DNA of 59,793 nt from DATGFK01 sp040007395 (GTDB taxonomy: Bacteria; Chloroflexota; Anaerolineae; Aggregatilineales; UBA2796), in assembly GCA_040007395.1 (NCBI GenBank), contig JBDTVG010000032.1, forward strand, positions 1 through 59,793, read 5' to 3'. A program made the translations under genes and the position numbers. The notes under the pieces are model-generated. The model made no database searches and was not told the origin of the DNA. It was given only the letters and a program-made list of their open reading frames with translations. Shown piece after piece: positions 17,517 to 26,576 of the stretch. Numbering within the stretch: the stretch's first letter is position 1; each line of letters starts with the position of its first letter.

Positions 17517-19240
17517 GTCTGCTAGTGTGGCCTCTGACCTTGCTCTCGCTAATTTTCATGTATCCTTGGGCGCGTTGGCTGTTACATCGTGCCGAAGGCC
17601 GCGCCATGCTCCCTACCTACAATCCGCTGCTATCGGTGCTAACGACTGTGGGACTGAGTATTGGCACGTTGTCGCTGGTCATGTTGTGGATGGGACTGCT
17701 CGGTATACGATTGGATTGGCGGCTGGCGGCGCTCGTTTGTCTAGTCATTGGCGCAAGCGGCCTGTTTGCCAAAGATAAACCTTCACTGCTGCATGATACA
17801 CCTGCTTATGCTGCACCGCCGGAGCCGCTTCAAAAACTTGCCCGCGCCGCATGGATCATTATTACAGTGCTGTGCGGGCTGATTCTGTTCAATGCGGTGT
17901 ACTGGCCTTTCGGGATCGACGATGCGCTTGTGATTTATGCCTCGTTCGGAAAGTCGATTGCTACTACAGGGTGGCTGCCGTTTGGCAAGCTGTACGAAGC
18001 CTACCCGATGCTTATACCGCTTGACTATGCTTTTGTGTTTCAGTCTTCGGGCTGGACAAATGAATATCTAGCGGCATTGTATCCAGCGCTGCTGTCGATT
18101 GGGGTAGTTGGGGTAGCTTATCAGTTAGGTCGCGAATTGATCAACCGTGCGGCTGGGTTGATCGCGGCACTGTTGATCGTACTATGCCCGATGTTCACCC
18201 ATTGGGCTTCGACAGGCTATGTCGATCTGCCTGCGGGATTCTTCTATGGCATGACTGTCTTGTTTCTGGCGCGATCAGGACGCACTCACACTTGGGCTGA
18301 TGCACTGTTGGCTGGCCTGATGGCAGGCTTCGCGGCATGGACGAAAAATAGTACCCTGCTAATTGTGCCATGTATTGCTCTGTGGGTCGTGTATCGCTGG
18401 TGGCTGGTAAAGGTTGCCCGCATCGATAGACGGCAACGCCTGTTCAAGACACAGCACGTCCTGCTAATCGCAATCGGGTTTGTGGCAGTGGCTGGCGCGT
18501 GGTATGCACGCAATCTGCTCATGGCTGGATTGTTGGTTCCGCCGACGGCATGGGCAGACAAAGCCGCCCGGACTTTGCCCAACCTGTTCCCCTATCTGGT
18601 CGATTCGCGCTATGGCGTGATCGGACCGTTGTTCACGGCAGGGGGAATCTATATTATCTGGCAGTGCTGGCAAACGCGGGGACGCGATCCGCTGCCGATG
18701 CTGCTGGCGATCTTCACATTGCCCTTTGGCGCGGTGTGGTGGTTGATTGTGTCCTACGATGATCGTTTCTTGCTGGTACTTACGCCATTGGTGGCTGTGA
18801 TGGCGGCGCTGGTGGTTCAGGAAGTGTGGCGGCGAGTACCCCAGCGCTTTATCTGGCTAGCCTATGCCATTCCAATGATCGTCCTGTTGGCGCTGCCAGC
18901 CGCCAGCACAGCGCTTGACTACAAGTTCGATCTGTTATTTCACCCGTTTATGTCGGATGCCGCCAAACATCATCTGCGGCTGGGGGATCGTTATGAGATG
19001 GCGCTTTATCTGCGTACACTGCCCACTGGGTCGCGGGTACTGACGCAGGATTTGCTGCTGCCTTTTCACGCTGATGGCGTGCAAGTGCAGACCGATGTCT
19101 GGCCTGATGCTGCACAATTCGCCGCTCATCCTTATGACTATTGGGTGCTTTCGCCGGGGGCGGTGTTGCCAGAGTGGTTCGGTCAAACGGAGCCAATTCA
19201 CAAGCAGGGCGACTATCGGTTGTATAAGGTGATGCGTTGA
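17513..19240 (+). CDS. ArnT/GT39-like membrane glycosyltransferase
   Basis: A polytopic membrane protein of about 575 residues with ten or more helices. The likely start is GTG 17513, overlapping the previous stop (GTGA) and preceded by AGGAG; ATG 17480 is the longer alternative. The first large loop contains YWPFGIDDALVIYASFG, whose Asp-Asp pair fits the catalytic acidic residues of lipid-phosphate-sugar transferases. The C-terminal part (RLGDRYEMALYLRTLPTGSRVLT) is a short soluble tail, unlike the long beta domain of the other GT39 proteins here. With the preceding gene it forms a two-gene glycosylation operon. Confidence 0.8.
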   Translation: MSLLVWPLTLLSLIFMYPWARWLLHRAEGRAMLPTYNPLLSVLTTVGLSIGTLSLVMLWMGLLGIRLDWRLAALVCLVIGASGLFAKDKPSLLHDTPAYAAPPEPLQKLARAAWIIITVLCGLILFNAVYWPFGIDDALVIYASFGKSIATTGWLPFGKLYEAYPMLIPLDYAFVFQSSGWTNEYLAALYPALLSIGVVGVAYQLGRELINRAAGLIAALLIVLCPMFTHWASTGYVDLPAGFFYGMTVLFLARSGRTHTWADALLAGLMAGFAAWTKNSTLLIVPCIALWVVYRWWLVKVARIDRRQRLFKTQHVLLIAIGFVAVAGAWYARNLLMAGLLVPPTAWADKAARTLPNLFPYLVDSRYGVIGPLFTAGGIYIIWQCWQTRGRDPLPMLLAIFTLPFGAVWWLIVSYDDRFLLVLTPLVAVMAALVVQEVWRRVPQRFIWLAYAIPMIVLLALPAASTALDYKFDLLFHPFMSDAAKHHLRLGDRYEMALYLRTLPTGSRVLTQDLLLPFHADGVQVQTDVWPDAAQFAAHPYDYWVLSPGAVLPEWFGQTEPIHKQGDYRLYKVMR

Positions 19241-19254
19241 ACAATAGATGCGCT

Positions 19255-19644
19255 TCACCACGCTTTGAACAGCAGCCAATGATTGCCTGAGTCGAGCCGT
19301 TCGTACTCGACTCGCTCAAAGACCGCGTACAGGATCGCCAGTCCCCAACCGCCCTCTGGCAGATCCAGCGGCTTTGGCAGGGCTATCTCGGTGTGGATAT
19401 AAGCATTCGGCGCGTGGTCATAGATAGAGAGTTGGAGGGAGGTTGCGTCACCGTTGCCTTCCAGCGCAATCGTCCCTGCCGCACCTGCATAGGCATGTTC
19501 AATGATATTCGCGCACAGTTCATGCATTGCCAGAAGGATCTGCCCACGCAGATGCCGCGATACGGTGGGAGTCAGTGCATCGATAAACGACTCTAACTCG
19601 ATTAATGCCTCAAAAGTAGCGTTGATTGTTAGTATGGCACGCAT
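19255..19644 (-). CDS. RsbW/SpoIIAB-like anti-sigma serine kinase (HATPase_c_2)
   Basis: A small 129-residue cytosolic ATPase of the GHKL fold. The N box is visible as LLAMHELCANIIEHAY with the Mg-binding Asn. The G1-type motif is LSIYDHAPNAY, with the expected Asp. The glycine-rich lid is LPEGGWGLAILYAVFERVEYE. Such proteins phosphorylate an anti-anti-sigma STAS protein or bind a sigma factor. The gene lies 12 bp downstream of the SpoIIE-type phosphatase gene, so kinase and phosphatase form an opposing pair. No STAS protein or sigma factor is recognised in the window. Confidence 0.85.
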   Translation of the reverse strand: MRAILTINATFEALIELESFIDALTPTVSRHLRGQILLAMHELCANIIEHAYAGAAGTIALEGNGDATSLQLSIYDHAPNAYIHTEIALPKPLDLPEGGWGLAILYAVFERVEYERLDSGNHWLLFKAW

Positions 19645-19656
19645 TCAATTGTACTC

Positions 19657-20934
19657 TCAGATCTCAAAGCGAATTACCAAGAGCGTCTCGTCGTCGTGGG
19701 CGGGTTGGCCTTGGCGCATTTCCTTAGCGGATACCAGAATTGCGTGCGCTACCTGCTCGGCACTGAGGATCTGGGCTGGAATTGCCTTGAGTAAGCCTTG
19801 CGATCCCCATAAACCGTTTGGGGTGTCAATCTCGCTCAATCCATCGCTGTAGCAGATCGCCATATCACCGGGGGAAAGTTGGGCACACTGTAGCGTAGGC
19901 GAGATGTCTGGGAATACTCCTAGCGGGGGGGTGTGGGCCGGCCAATCTTGCCAGCCGTGTCCTGCTTGAGTGAACAATGTCGCGGGGTGTCCAGCATTGG
20001 CCTGTTCCACCATGCAAGTTTTGAGGTCGATGGTCATGACGGTTGCAGTCGCCAAAATACCCGCGTTCGTGTACGCCTCGTAAAATTCATGATTAACGAT
20101 ATGAATCGCTTCCACAGGAGAAAGATCAAGGTCAAGTGCCATCTTGAACGCGGTGTGGAGTGCCACTGCCCCCAATGCCGCAGGCAAGCCTTTGCCTGCC
20201 ACATCTAGCAGAAAACAGGCTAACCGCCCTGACGGTTGCAACACCCAGCCCCACGCATCGCCGCCCACGTTATAGGCAGGCTGCCAATGAGCAGAAATCT
20301 GTAACCCCGGTGCAAGGGGTGTAGTGGCAGGTTGGATTGAGCGCTGGATAGTCCCTGCAATTTGCAGTTCGCGAGCGATTTGCAGTTCGCGCACCTTACT
20401 TTCCGCGAGACTGGTAGCGACGATCTGTCCGGCGGCGCGTTCGGTAATCCGCATTAGGACTCGTGAATCGCTGGCATTAAAGACGCGCTGTCCCTCGAAC
20501 ACACCCACGCCGATGACCCCGACGATCTGGTCGCTCACAATCATGGGCATAAACAACCATTCCGTCGGGTCGCCGTTCCACGCCGTTACCCCTTTGAGTG
20601 TTAACGGTTCGTGTCGCGATAACTTCCCAAAGTGCTTTTGAACCGCAGCCAGTTCGATAACTTGGGAAGGGATGGTAAACCACTCGACTGGCCTGCCATC
20701 GTAGGGAGCCAGATAGATCGCGCCGAATTCACTGTCTACCGCCGCCAAGATCGATTCCAGAACGGGGATAATGTCTTGGGTGGATTTGACTTGTGGAGGA
20801 GCTGCTTGCATAAACAGCACCAACTGATCCCAAGCGTGAGAAAGGGCACTCGTCATCTGTTCAAGTTCGGCTTCTAACTTACGAATTTTGCCCTTGAGCG
20901 ATTGGATCTCGTGCACTGCGTCATTATCAAGCAT
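19657..20934 (-). CDS. SpoIIE/RsbU-type PP2C phosphatase with GAF domain
   Basis: A 425-residue cytosolic regulator. An N-terminal coiled coil (about residues 5-40, IQSLKGKIRKLEAELEQM) is followed by a GAF domain (about 55-185) that could bind a ligand. The C-terminal PP2C phosphatase domain covers about 205-420. Metal-binding motifs are seen in YNVGGDAWGW, FLLDVAGKGLPAA and CYSDGLSE. It should dephosphorylate an anti-anti-sigma (STAS) protein in response to the GAF signal. It is first in the operon with the RsbW-like kinase, which it probably opposes. Confidence 0.9.
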   Translation of the reverse strand: MLDNDAVHEIQSLKGKIRKLEAELEQMTSALSHAWDQLVLFMQAAPPQVKSTQDIIPVLESILAAVDSEFGAIYLAPYDGRPVEWFTIPSQVIELAAVQKHFGKLSRHEPLTLKGVTAWNGDPTEWLFMPMIVSDQIVGVIGVGVFEGQRVFNASDSRVLMRITERAAGQIVATSLAESKVRELQIARELQIAGTIQRSIQPATTPLAPGLQISAHWQPAYNVGGDAWGWVLQPSGRLACFLLDVAGKGLPAALGAVALHTAFKMALDLDLSPVEAIHIVNHEFYEAYTNAGILATATVMTIDLKTCMVEQANAGHPATLFTQAGHGWQDWPAHTPPLGVFPDISPTLQCAQLSPGDMAICYSDGLSEIDTPNGLWGSQGLLKAIPAQILSAEQVAHAILVSAKEMRQGQPAHDDETLLVIRFEI

Positions 20935-21129
20935 TCATCTGTCTCAACCCTAAGATAACAATAGTCTTATTATTGTACATTATCGGTTAGTATATACAAA
21001 TTATTCATAAAGTTTGGCTAAATGCACATCCAGCTATTCAGTTTACAATTATAATTGAGTCGATAAATGCAGGACTAAATCCTAAAAGTTGAGTGCTTGC
21101 GCCTCAAAAGTTTTTGCAGGAGTTTTGTA

Positions 21130-21765
21130 GTGGGATCACCCTATCGCCGCCGCAACCAACCGAGATTTCCATGGTGGCAGCTCCTTCTGATGAGCATGGG
21201 CATAGCCATGATATTCTTTGCATGGACACACCTCAATCCTGCTGTACCGACTTTTACGAGCAGTGACATAACGCCGACCTTGCCTGTCAATTTGACTCGC
21301 GCCGATGTATTACCCACGCTTACGCCTGTACCGGGCGCTCCGCTCCGCCAGATCATCTTTCCGGGGGCGGAACTCGTCGCGTCTATTGTCGATTCGACCC
21401 GCAATGGGCCAAGTTGGGAAGTGCGCTATCTTGGCGCGTCGGTAGGGCATTTGGAAGGGACGAGTTGGATGGATGGCGCTGGCGGGAATATCGTGCTAGC
21501 GGGGCATGTCGAGGATGCCGAAGGCAAACCGGGGCCGTTTGCCCACCTGTTTGAGTCGAAGCCTAACGATATTGTGATTTTGCGGGAAAGCGCTCGCAGC
21601 ATCTATTACAAAGTTACGGTAGTGGATCATGCCGCGCCCGACGATATGTTCTATGTGGCGCAAGACGGACGCAAACGGCTGACCATGATCACCTGCGATA
21701 ACTACGACTTCAAGACACAGAGCTATAAAACCCGTCTGGTGGTCATTGCTGAACCGCTCCAATAA
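21130..21765 (+). CDS. Sortase family transpeptidase
   Basis: A 211-residue membrane-anchored enzyme that cleaves a sorting signal and links proteins to the cell surface or to each other. GTG 21130 is chosen because AGGAG lies about seven bases upstream; the frame extends to TTG 21097. One membrane helix (about residues 15-35) is followed by a Thr/Pro linker and the sortase barrel. Catalytic His is in LAGHVED, the Cys in MITCDNY and the Arg in YKTRLVV. No LPxTG-type substrate is apparent in the window, so its targets lie elsewhere. It looks like a stand-alone housekeeping-type sortase of Chloroflexota. Confidence 0.9.
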   Translation: MGSPYRRRNQPRFPWWQLLLMSMGIAMIFFAWTHLNPAVPTFTSSDITPTLPVNLTRADVLPTLTPVPGAPLRQIIFPGAELVASIVDSTRNGPSWEVRYLGASVGHLEGTSWMDGAGGNIVLAGHVEDAEGKPGPFAHLFESKPNDIVILRESARSIYYKVTVVDHAAPDDMFYVAQDGRKRLTMITCDNYDFKTQSYKTRLVVIAEPLQ

Positions 21766-21855
21766 CGCCAGCCAATTGAGAGTTTTGTGTGACAAATCTC
21801 AAGCTGCGATTCCGCTATACTGGTAGCATCGATCTTTTCTACGCAATACACGACC

Positions 21856-23055
21856 ATGAATAGCCTTAAACAATATATTGATCGCATCAACAAACGTGGC
21901 AAAGCGTATTTTGTCGCGTTGGCACAAAAGCAAAACAATCGAATGCTGGATCAATTGCTTCAAAGTGAGCCGTCGGCTTTACGCCCTAAACTGACGTTTT
22001 CGCTTATTCTGGCTGGATTGCTTGCTACGCTGGTTCACCTGACCAGCACCATTCTATTGATAAGTGCCCTCTATATTCTGTATACCTATCACTTAACCTC
22101 ACTGCTTTCTTTTTTTGCATTACTGCTGTTGGGGATCGTATGGCTCATTCGACCCCGCTTTGGCAAGCCGCCCAAAGAATATCTAACGAGGACAGAGGCA
22201 CCAACGCTCTATAACTTTGTGGATGTTGTTTCCGATGCAATGAACACGAAACATATTGACTATATCGTGTTGAGTCCTATCTATAATGCCGCTTTTGCTT
22301 TAGTAGGCTTCCGGCTCAAGCGAGTACTGTATATTGGTACATCACTTTGGGAAACTCTGACTCTCGATGAACGGGTAGCACTGATTGGTCATGAACTCGC
22401 CCACGCGGTGAATGAAGACAGTATCCGGTCGCGTTTTATCTTTACCGCCTATAACACACTGATGACATGGTTTTCGATCTTGCGCCCGGAAAAATTGTTC
22501 CCGCCGGGGCTTCTTGGGATTATTTCGATTCCCTTAATGTTCCTTTATTACGGCATTTCGCATCTGGCGCGTTGGGCTGCTATAGGGCTGATCTTCTTAC
22601 GCTGGAACACCTCGCGTAGGGCAGAATATTTGGCGGACTATTTGGCCTCTACCGTTGGTGGAACCCAAGCAACAAGGCGTATGCTAGGCAAACTATATTA
22701 CCAGAAAGCCTTTAACTTTTTGTCGAAAACTTCGCAATATAACAGTCCGGCAGAACAGCAGCAGCGGGTTGAACAGCTTCGCAGTCATATCAATACAACC
22801 AGCCTCGAAGGGTTGGAGCAGATTAATGTGCCGTCTGACGAGGAAATTTCACGGCTTGATCTTACCCATCCACCTATTGGCTATCGCATGAAACTACTTA
22901 AAACGCATCCTGCTTTGGAGCCAAAACTTGTGCTAACCCCTGAACAAGCAGAAAAGATTGCGGCAGAAATTGGTACGGTGTTGGCGCGGGAAAAGCGCTT
23001 ATTGAGTGTCTACGACACGGAGTTTGAGTTCAAGCCTTCACGAAGTGGCAACTAG
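21856..23055 (+). CDS. M48-family membrane metallopeptidase (HtpX-like)
   Basis: A 399-residue zinc protease of the membrane. Two helices lie at about residues 46-98, before the catalytic domain, and one or two after it. The zinc site is HELAH (H179, E180, H183), with the third ligand E257 in RRAEYLADYLAS. HtpX-like enzymes degrade misfolded membrane proteins, and this protein shares the domain order with an extended N-terminus. The gene ends four bases inside the convergent marR gene. A TATACT box lies about 35 bp upstream of the ATG, but no clear -35 accompanies it. Confidence 0.88.
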   Translation: MNSLKQYIDRINKRGKAYFVALAQKQNNRMLDQLLQSEPSALRPKLTFSLILAGLLATLVHLTSTILLISALYILYTYHLTSLLSFFALLLLGIVWLIRPRFGKPPKEYLTRTEAPTLYNFVDVVSDAMNTKHIDYIVLSPIYNAAFALVGFRLKRVLYIGTSLWETLTLDERVALIGHELAHAVNEDSIRSRFIFTAYNTLMTWFSILRPEKLFPPGLLGIISIPLMFLYYGISHLARWAAIGLIFLRWNTSRRAEYLADYLASTVGGTQATRRMLGKLYYQKAFNFLSKTSQYNSPAEQQQRVEQLRSHINTTSLEGLEQINVPSDEEISRLDLTHPPIGYRMKLLKTHPALEPKLVLTPEQAEKIAAEIGTVLAREKRLLSVYDTEFEFKPSRSGN

Positions 23056-23579
23056 CGCTCACTGTCATCGCCCAACGGATGAGTGCTGCCCACATTCTGG
23101 TAGGTTGAAAATGCTTCGGCTAACCTTTCCAGAGTTCCGATTAAAGTGGTTAGGTGTTCCTCACCGACCACAGCCTTGAACATCCCCTCAACTTCATTTT
23201 TTACTGCACAAGCATCAGCAAAAAACTGTAGCCCTTCGGGGGTAGCCTTCACGATCATAGCGCGTCTATCGGACGCATCCGGTTCCACGCTGACATAATT
23301 GTGCTCATGAAGCTGGTGAACAAGCCGTCCGGTAAATTGCTTGGTCGTCCCCATCCGTTCTGCTAGCGTGACGATGCGAGTGCCTTCTACATCCAACACG
23401 CCGAACAGCAGGGTATGTGCCGTTGTCAGTCCGGCATGGCCTCGCGCCGCGTACTTTTCCTGCGCCAACGCATTAAAGGCACGGTACAGCGGCAGCATGA
23501 GCCGCGCAATTGAATTCTTGCCCTCTTGCTGCAAAGCTTTCAGATCAATATCAGCCGGATTAGCCGATTGCATAGTCAT
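23052..23579 (-). CDS. MarR-family transcriptional regulator
   Basis: A winged-helix DNA-binding protein of about 175 residues from ATG 23579 (AAGGGG about ten bases upstream; a longer frame to 23609 exists). The winged helix spans about residues 60-125: HTLLFGVLDVEGTRIVTLAERMG, then TGRLVHQLHEHNYVSVEPDASDRRAMIV, with the typical D-x-R-R wing. Terminal helices should dimerise. It is divergent from a quinone oxidoreductase gene, and the spacer holds repeated operator-like sequences. This is the usual arrangement for a ligand-responsive repressor that controls itself and a detoxifying enzyme. Confidence 0.92.
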   Translation of the reverse strand: MTMQSANPADIDLKALQQEGKNSIARLMLPLYRAFNALAQEKYAARGHAGLTTAHTLLFGVLDVEGTRIVTLAERMGTTKQFTGRLVHQLHEHNYVSVEPDASDRRAMIVKATPEGLQFFADACAVKNEVEGMFKAVVGEEHLTTLIGTLERLAEAFSTYQNVGSTHPLGDDSER

Positions 23580-23593
23580 CGAAAAGATACCCC

Positions 23594-23658
23594 TTGACAA
23601 TATAGACAACTTAGTTTACCTTATTAGACAACTAAGGTTACTGTCAACTCAGTTTACT
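23594..23658. promoter_or_regulatory. MarR operator region with three direct repeats and an inverted pair
   Basis: Three related 17-mers of the form (A/T)G(A/T)CAACT-(T/A/C)AG-(T/G)TTAC occur at 23604-23620, 23626-23642 and 23642-23658. Within them CTTAGT (23610-23615) and ACTAAG (23631-23636) form an inverted pair. A TTGACA at 23594-23599 may be the -35 box for the oxidoreductase gene. The layout fits binding by the divergently encoded MarR protein; binding itself is inferred. Confidence 0.6.
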
Positions 23659-23687
23659 AAATAGCATTCGTCCGATAAGGAAAACAG

Positions 23688-24707
23688 ATGAACTACCAAC
23701 ATGTGATTGTACCCCGACGCGGCGGCCCTGATGTAATGCGACTAGTAGAATCGCCACTGCCCGAACTCGGCTCCGGTGAAGTGCTGGTTAAGGTGTTAGC
23801 GGCAGGTGTGGGCTTCGCAGACATCCTGATGCGCGAAGGACTCTATAACGATATGCCAACTTTTCCGTTCACGCCCGGTTATGACATTATAGGGATTGTG
23901 GAACGCGGTTCGGAGAAGTTTCCGCCCGGAAAACCTGTTGTAGCATTAACCAAAATCGGTGGCTACGCGCAATATATCGTTGTCCCAGAAAGTATACTGG
24001 CTCCTGCGGTTGAAGGCATCGATCCCGCCGAGGCCGTCAGCCTCGTCTTGAACTATCTGACTGCCTACCAAATGCTACACCGTGTCGCGCACGTCTCCAA
24101 AGGGGAGCGGATTCTGGTGCATGGTGCGGCGGGTGGAGTTGGGTCGGCGCTCCTTGAGTTAGGCCAATTGGTAGGTCTGGAAATGTACGGCACTGCCTCA
24201 CACAGCAAACATGCGCTGGTTAAGGCATTTGGCGCAACGCCCATCGACTATCGCACCGAGGATTTTGTCGAGCGGATTCGGACGCTGACGGGCGACGGTG
24301 TAGATGCTGTTTTTGATGCGGTAGGTGGTCGCCAGTGGAATCGCTCGTATCAGGCATTGCGCGGTGGCGGCATGATGCTTGGCTACGGATTCTCAGTCGC
24401 GACAACCAACGGGCGGCGCAATCTGTTTCAGGCGGGGATCAATTGGTTGCAAATGCTTCGCCAATCGCCATTAGCGATGATGGAACCCAACACAAGCATC
24501 GCTGGTTACAACGTGAATACACTGAAAACACAGCGGCCTGATTGGTATCAGGCCGATTTATCCGCGCTGGTTCATCTGCTGGCAGACGGTAAGATTCACC
24601 CGCTGGTCGCAGAACGATTCCCACTATCAGAAGCCAGTCGCGCCCACGAATTGCTAGGCCAGAACGCCGTTCAAGGTAAGATCGTGCTGATCTGCAATCC
24701 TGCCTAG
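23688..24707 (+). CDS. Zinc-type/quinone oxidoreductase (MDR superfamily)
   Basis: A cytosolic NAD(P)H-dependent reductase of 339 residues, medium-chain dehydrogenase fold. The N-terminal GroES-like domain has PGYDIIGIVERG. The Rossmann motif is VHGAAGGVGSALLELGQ, typical of quinone oxidoreductases (QorA/CAA43093-like). Catalytic zinc ligands of alcohol dehydrogenases are not seen. The C-terminus DGKIHPLVAERFPLSEASRAHELL is the usual family end. It probably reduces quinones or reactive alkenals and is controlled by the divergent MarR regulator. Confidence 0.9.
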   Translation: MNYQHVIVPRRGGPDVMRLVESPLPELGSGEVLVKVLAAGVGFADILMREGLYNDMPTFPFTPGYDIIGIVERGSEKFPPGKPVVALTKIGGYAQYIVVPESILAPAVEGIDPAEAVSLVLNYLTAYQMLHRVAHVSKGERILVHGAAGGVGSALLELGQLVGLEMYGTASHSKHALVKAFGATPIDYRTEDFVERIRTLTGDGVDAVFDAVGGRQWNRSYQALRGGGMMLGYGFSVATTNGRRNLFQAGINWLQMLRQSPLAMMEPNTSIAGYNVNTLKTQRPDWYQADLSALVHLLADGKIHPLVAERFPLSEASRAHELLGQNAVQGKIVLICNPA

Positions 24708-24777
24708 CCCTCAAACGTACGGAGACTCGAAAGTCCCTCCCCGCCTTTGGGCTGAGAAGGGGACATGATGAACTAGA

Positions 24778-25320
24778 CCCGCCGCTTGCGGCGGGGTATC
24801 AAGTCAGTCGAACCCTCGGCTGTTCGACATGGAGTCGAGCATATTCTTGTTGGCATCCTTGGTTTCTAACGTAATGGACAAGGGTAGTTTCGGTGGCATG
24901 TTGACCAACTGTGCTGACCTAGTCGCCATCGCTCCAGAACTCGCCGCCCCACAGTTTTTTCTTTACGCTGGGGACGCGAGCAAAGATTTCACGCGCAGGA
25001 ATACTCTTGATGGTGCGCACGATTTTGGTGGGCGATAGCTAGCTACGGAGTGTACGAGCAAATGCACGTGATCCTGGTCAGGACCTATCTCCCCAAAGAC
25101 GATTTCGTAGCGCTGGGCGATGACCAAGCACATTGTTTTCAAGACCTGATCAACTGCTTCACTGAAAACGATTCGTCTGTATTTCGCTGGGCAAACGAAA
25201 TGCTATAGCACAACCGAGACAGTATGGCTTTTTCGTACAAGTTGGCTTATCCTTGCTATCTTATCGAACCTTGCTCCTACCTGGACTCCTATACCGCGCT
25301 GCAAGCTGCGCGGAATGAAA
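24778..25320 (-). mobile_element. Decayed IS200-type insertion sequence
   Basis: A remnant of an IS200/IS605-family element with a broken tnpA. The right end is marked by the hairpin CCCGCCGC-TT-GCGGCGGG (about 24779-24796). Near the left end is CCGCGC-TGCAAGC-TGCGCGG (about 25293-25312). Such subterminal hairpins are recognised by the Y1 transposase. The transposase is dead, so the element cannot move by itself. The exact boundaries are estimates. Confidence 0.6.
24836..25229 (-). pseudogene. IS200 TnpA (Y1 HUH transposase) pseudogene
   Basis: Minus-strand translation recovers most of a Y1 transposase across different frames. It begins HTVSVVL-stop-HFVCPAKYRR. The HUH motif follows in DHVHLLV, then KIVRTIKSIPAREIF and KKKLWGGEFWSDGD. 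A stop then falls where a Tyr codon is usual, before VSTVGQHATETTLVHYVRN. At least two in-frame stops (both TAG) and a one-base shift near 25030 (between the HUH region and KIVRT) disable it, with probably another shift near 25230. The catalytic Tyr region is not clearly preserved. Family assignment rests on the very characteristic KKKLWGGEFWSDG motif. Confidence 0.8.
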
Positions 25321-25704
25321 CCCGCTTTGGATTCAAGGATAGTTTGCAGTAACCAACCAGGGAACAATACGAAAAAGGCTCAAGGCAAGGCTAAGAATGG
25401 AGCATCAATTCATCAAGTTATGGGGACTTGTGGATACGGTGGGGCTAGAGACCAGTAGTGGGAGTTTAAAGCAGTATAGTGAACAAAGTATGGTTAAGGT
25501 CAATGTGGTGAAAGCCACGTTCTGCAAGACCATTTGGATGACCTGCCACCGCTGGTCGAAAAAACAACGGTAATTCTTAAGCATTATATCAACTTGCATC
25601 GTGAATTCCTTTGAGCCTGAGGCACTGTGACTCTAGCTACCTGATGTGCCAAAGCATGTCGGGTATTCGCATCGATCCTCTATACGACACTATACAGGTA
25701 AGGC
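25321..25704. other. Intergenic region after the IS200 remnant
   Basis: About 380 bases without a convincing gene. A 64-codon minus-strand frame (25405-25599) has no ribosome site, is hydrophobic and matches no family I know. The stretch is probably decayed DNA associated with the insertion. Confidence 0.4.
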
Positions 25705-26565
25705 CTACTCGATAGCGACTTCGACAGGCTCGATGCGGCGGCGTTCGCCGTCCTGAACCAATCGTCCGGCGTTCATACGTGGATCATGCTGGAACAGGAT
25801 CAGTGCGTCGTGGTCGAGCGCCCACTGCTGCCAATGGCGTTTAGTTTCCAATGTAATCAGCGGTTCGACATCGTAAGCGGTCATCCAGCCCAAGCGCTCG
25901 AAATGGACGGCATAGGTCGCCAGATCCGCAACAAACAGCGCGTGCTGTCCCTGACTCTCGAAGCGGATCGCCATGTGCGCCGGGGTATGACCGGGCGTGA
26001 TCACGCCGTGAATGCCGGGGAGAATTTCGGTGTCGCCGTCAAGCAGGCGCATCTGACCCCGTTCGACCAATGGCTGATAATTGTAGGGGAGATAAGAGGC
26101 GCGGGTGCGTTCATTGGGTTGCATCGCGTCGTCATACTCGCGACGCTGCGTGACATATTCGGCCTTCGGAAAAGTTGCCTGCACATCGTCGCCATCGGGG
26201 GTAAATATTGTATTGCCCAAACAATGATCGGCGTGCAGATGGGTATCGATCACGAGATCAATATCGGTGGCTTGCAGGCCGAGCCGTCCTAACCCATCGA
26301 GCAAATTCCCCTGTGGGCGATCTAAGCCCCAGTTGCGTCTGAATTTTTCAGGGAGCTTCTCACCAAGACCTGTATCAATGACAATCGTTTTTCCGACAGC
26401 ATAGACCACCAGACAATTGAGTGTCATGGGGATCAGGTTATTGGCATCCGGTTCAAGGATGCTGTGATATAACGCACGCGGAGTCAGGCCAAACGGCCCA
26501 CCTGCATCGACATGCACGATGCCATCGCGGACGATCTCAATTTGAATATCACCGATTTGAAGCAT
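25705..26565 (-). CDS. Metallo-beta-lactamase-fold hydrolase (lactonase-like)
   Basis: A 286-residue cytosolic metal hydrolase. The dinuclear metal site is visible as HLHADH, with later ligands in GHTPAHM and VADLAT and a C-terminal His in FQHDPR. The N-terminus (GDIQIEIVRDG) and overall length fit the MBL subfamily that includes N-acyl-homoserine lactonases and related esterases, but the substrate cannot be told from sequence. No signal peptide is seen. It is followed by the IS200 remnant and preceded, in the same direction, by a small unknown gene 11 bp upstream and by adenosine deaminase. Confidence 0.87.
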   Translation of the reverse strand: MLQIGDIQIEIVRDGIVHVDAGGPFGLTPRALYHSILEPDANNLIPMTLNCLVVYAVGKTIVIDTGLGEKLPEKFRRNWGLDRPQGNLLDGLGRLGLQATDIDLVIDTHLHADHCLGNTIFTPDGDDVQATFPKAEYVTQRREYDDAMQPNERTRASYLPYNYQPLVERGQMRLLDGDTEILPGIHGVITPGHTPAHMAIRFESQGQHALFVADLATYAVHFERLGWMTAYDVEPLITLETKRHWQQWALDHDALILFQHDPRMNAGRLVQDGERRRIEPVEVAIE

Positions 26566-26576
26566 AATATGTCCAA

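Noticed and set aside
21816..21821. TATACT box upstream of the M48 gene as a full promoter
   Set aside because: No -35 element at acceptable spacing was found, so it is mentioned only in the gene entry.
25405..25599. 64-codon minus-strand open frame after the IS200 relic
   Set aside because: No ribosome site, low complexity and no similarity I can recognise.
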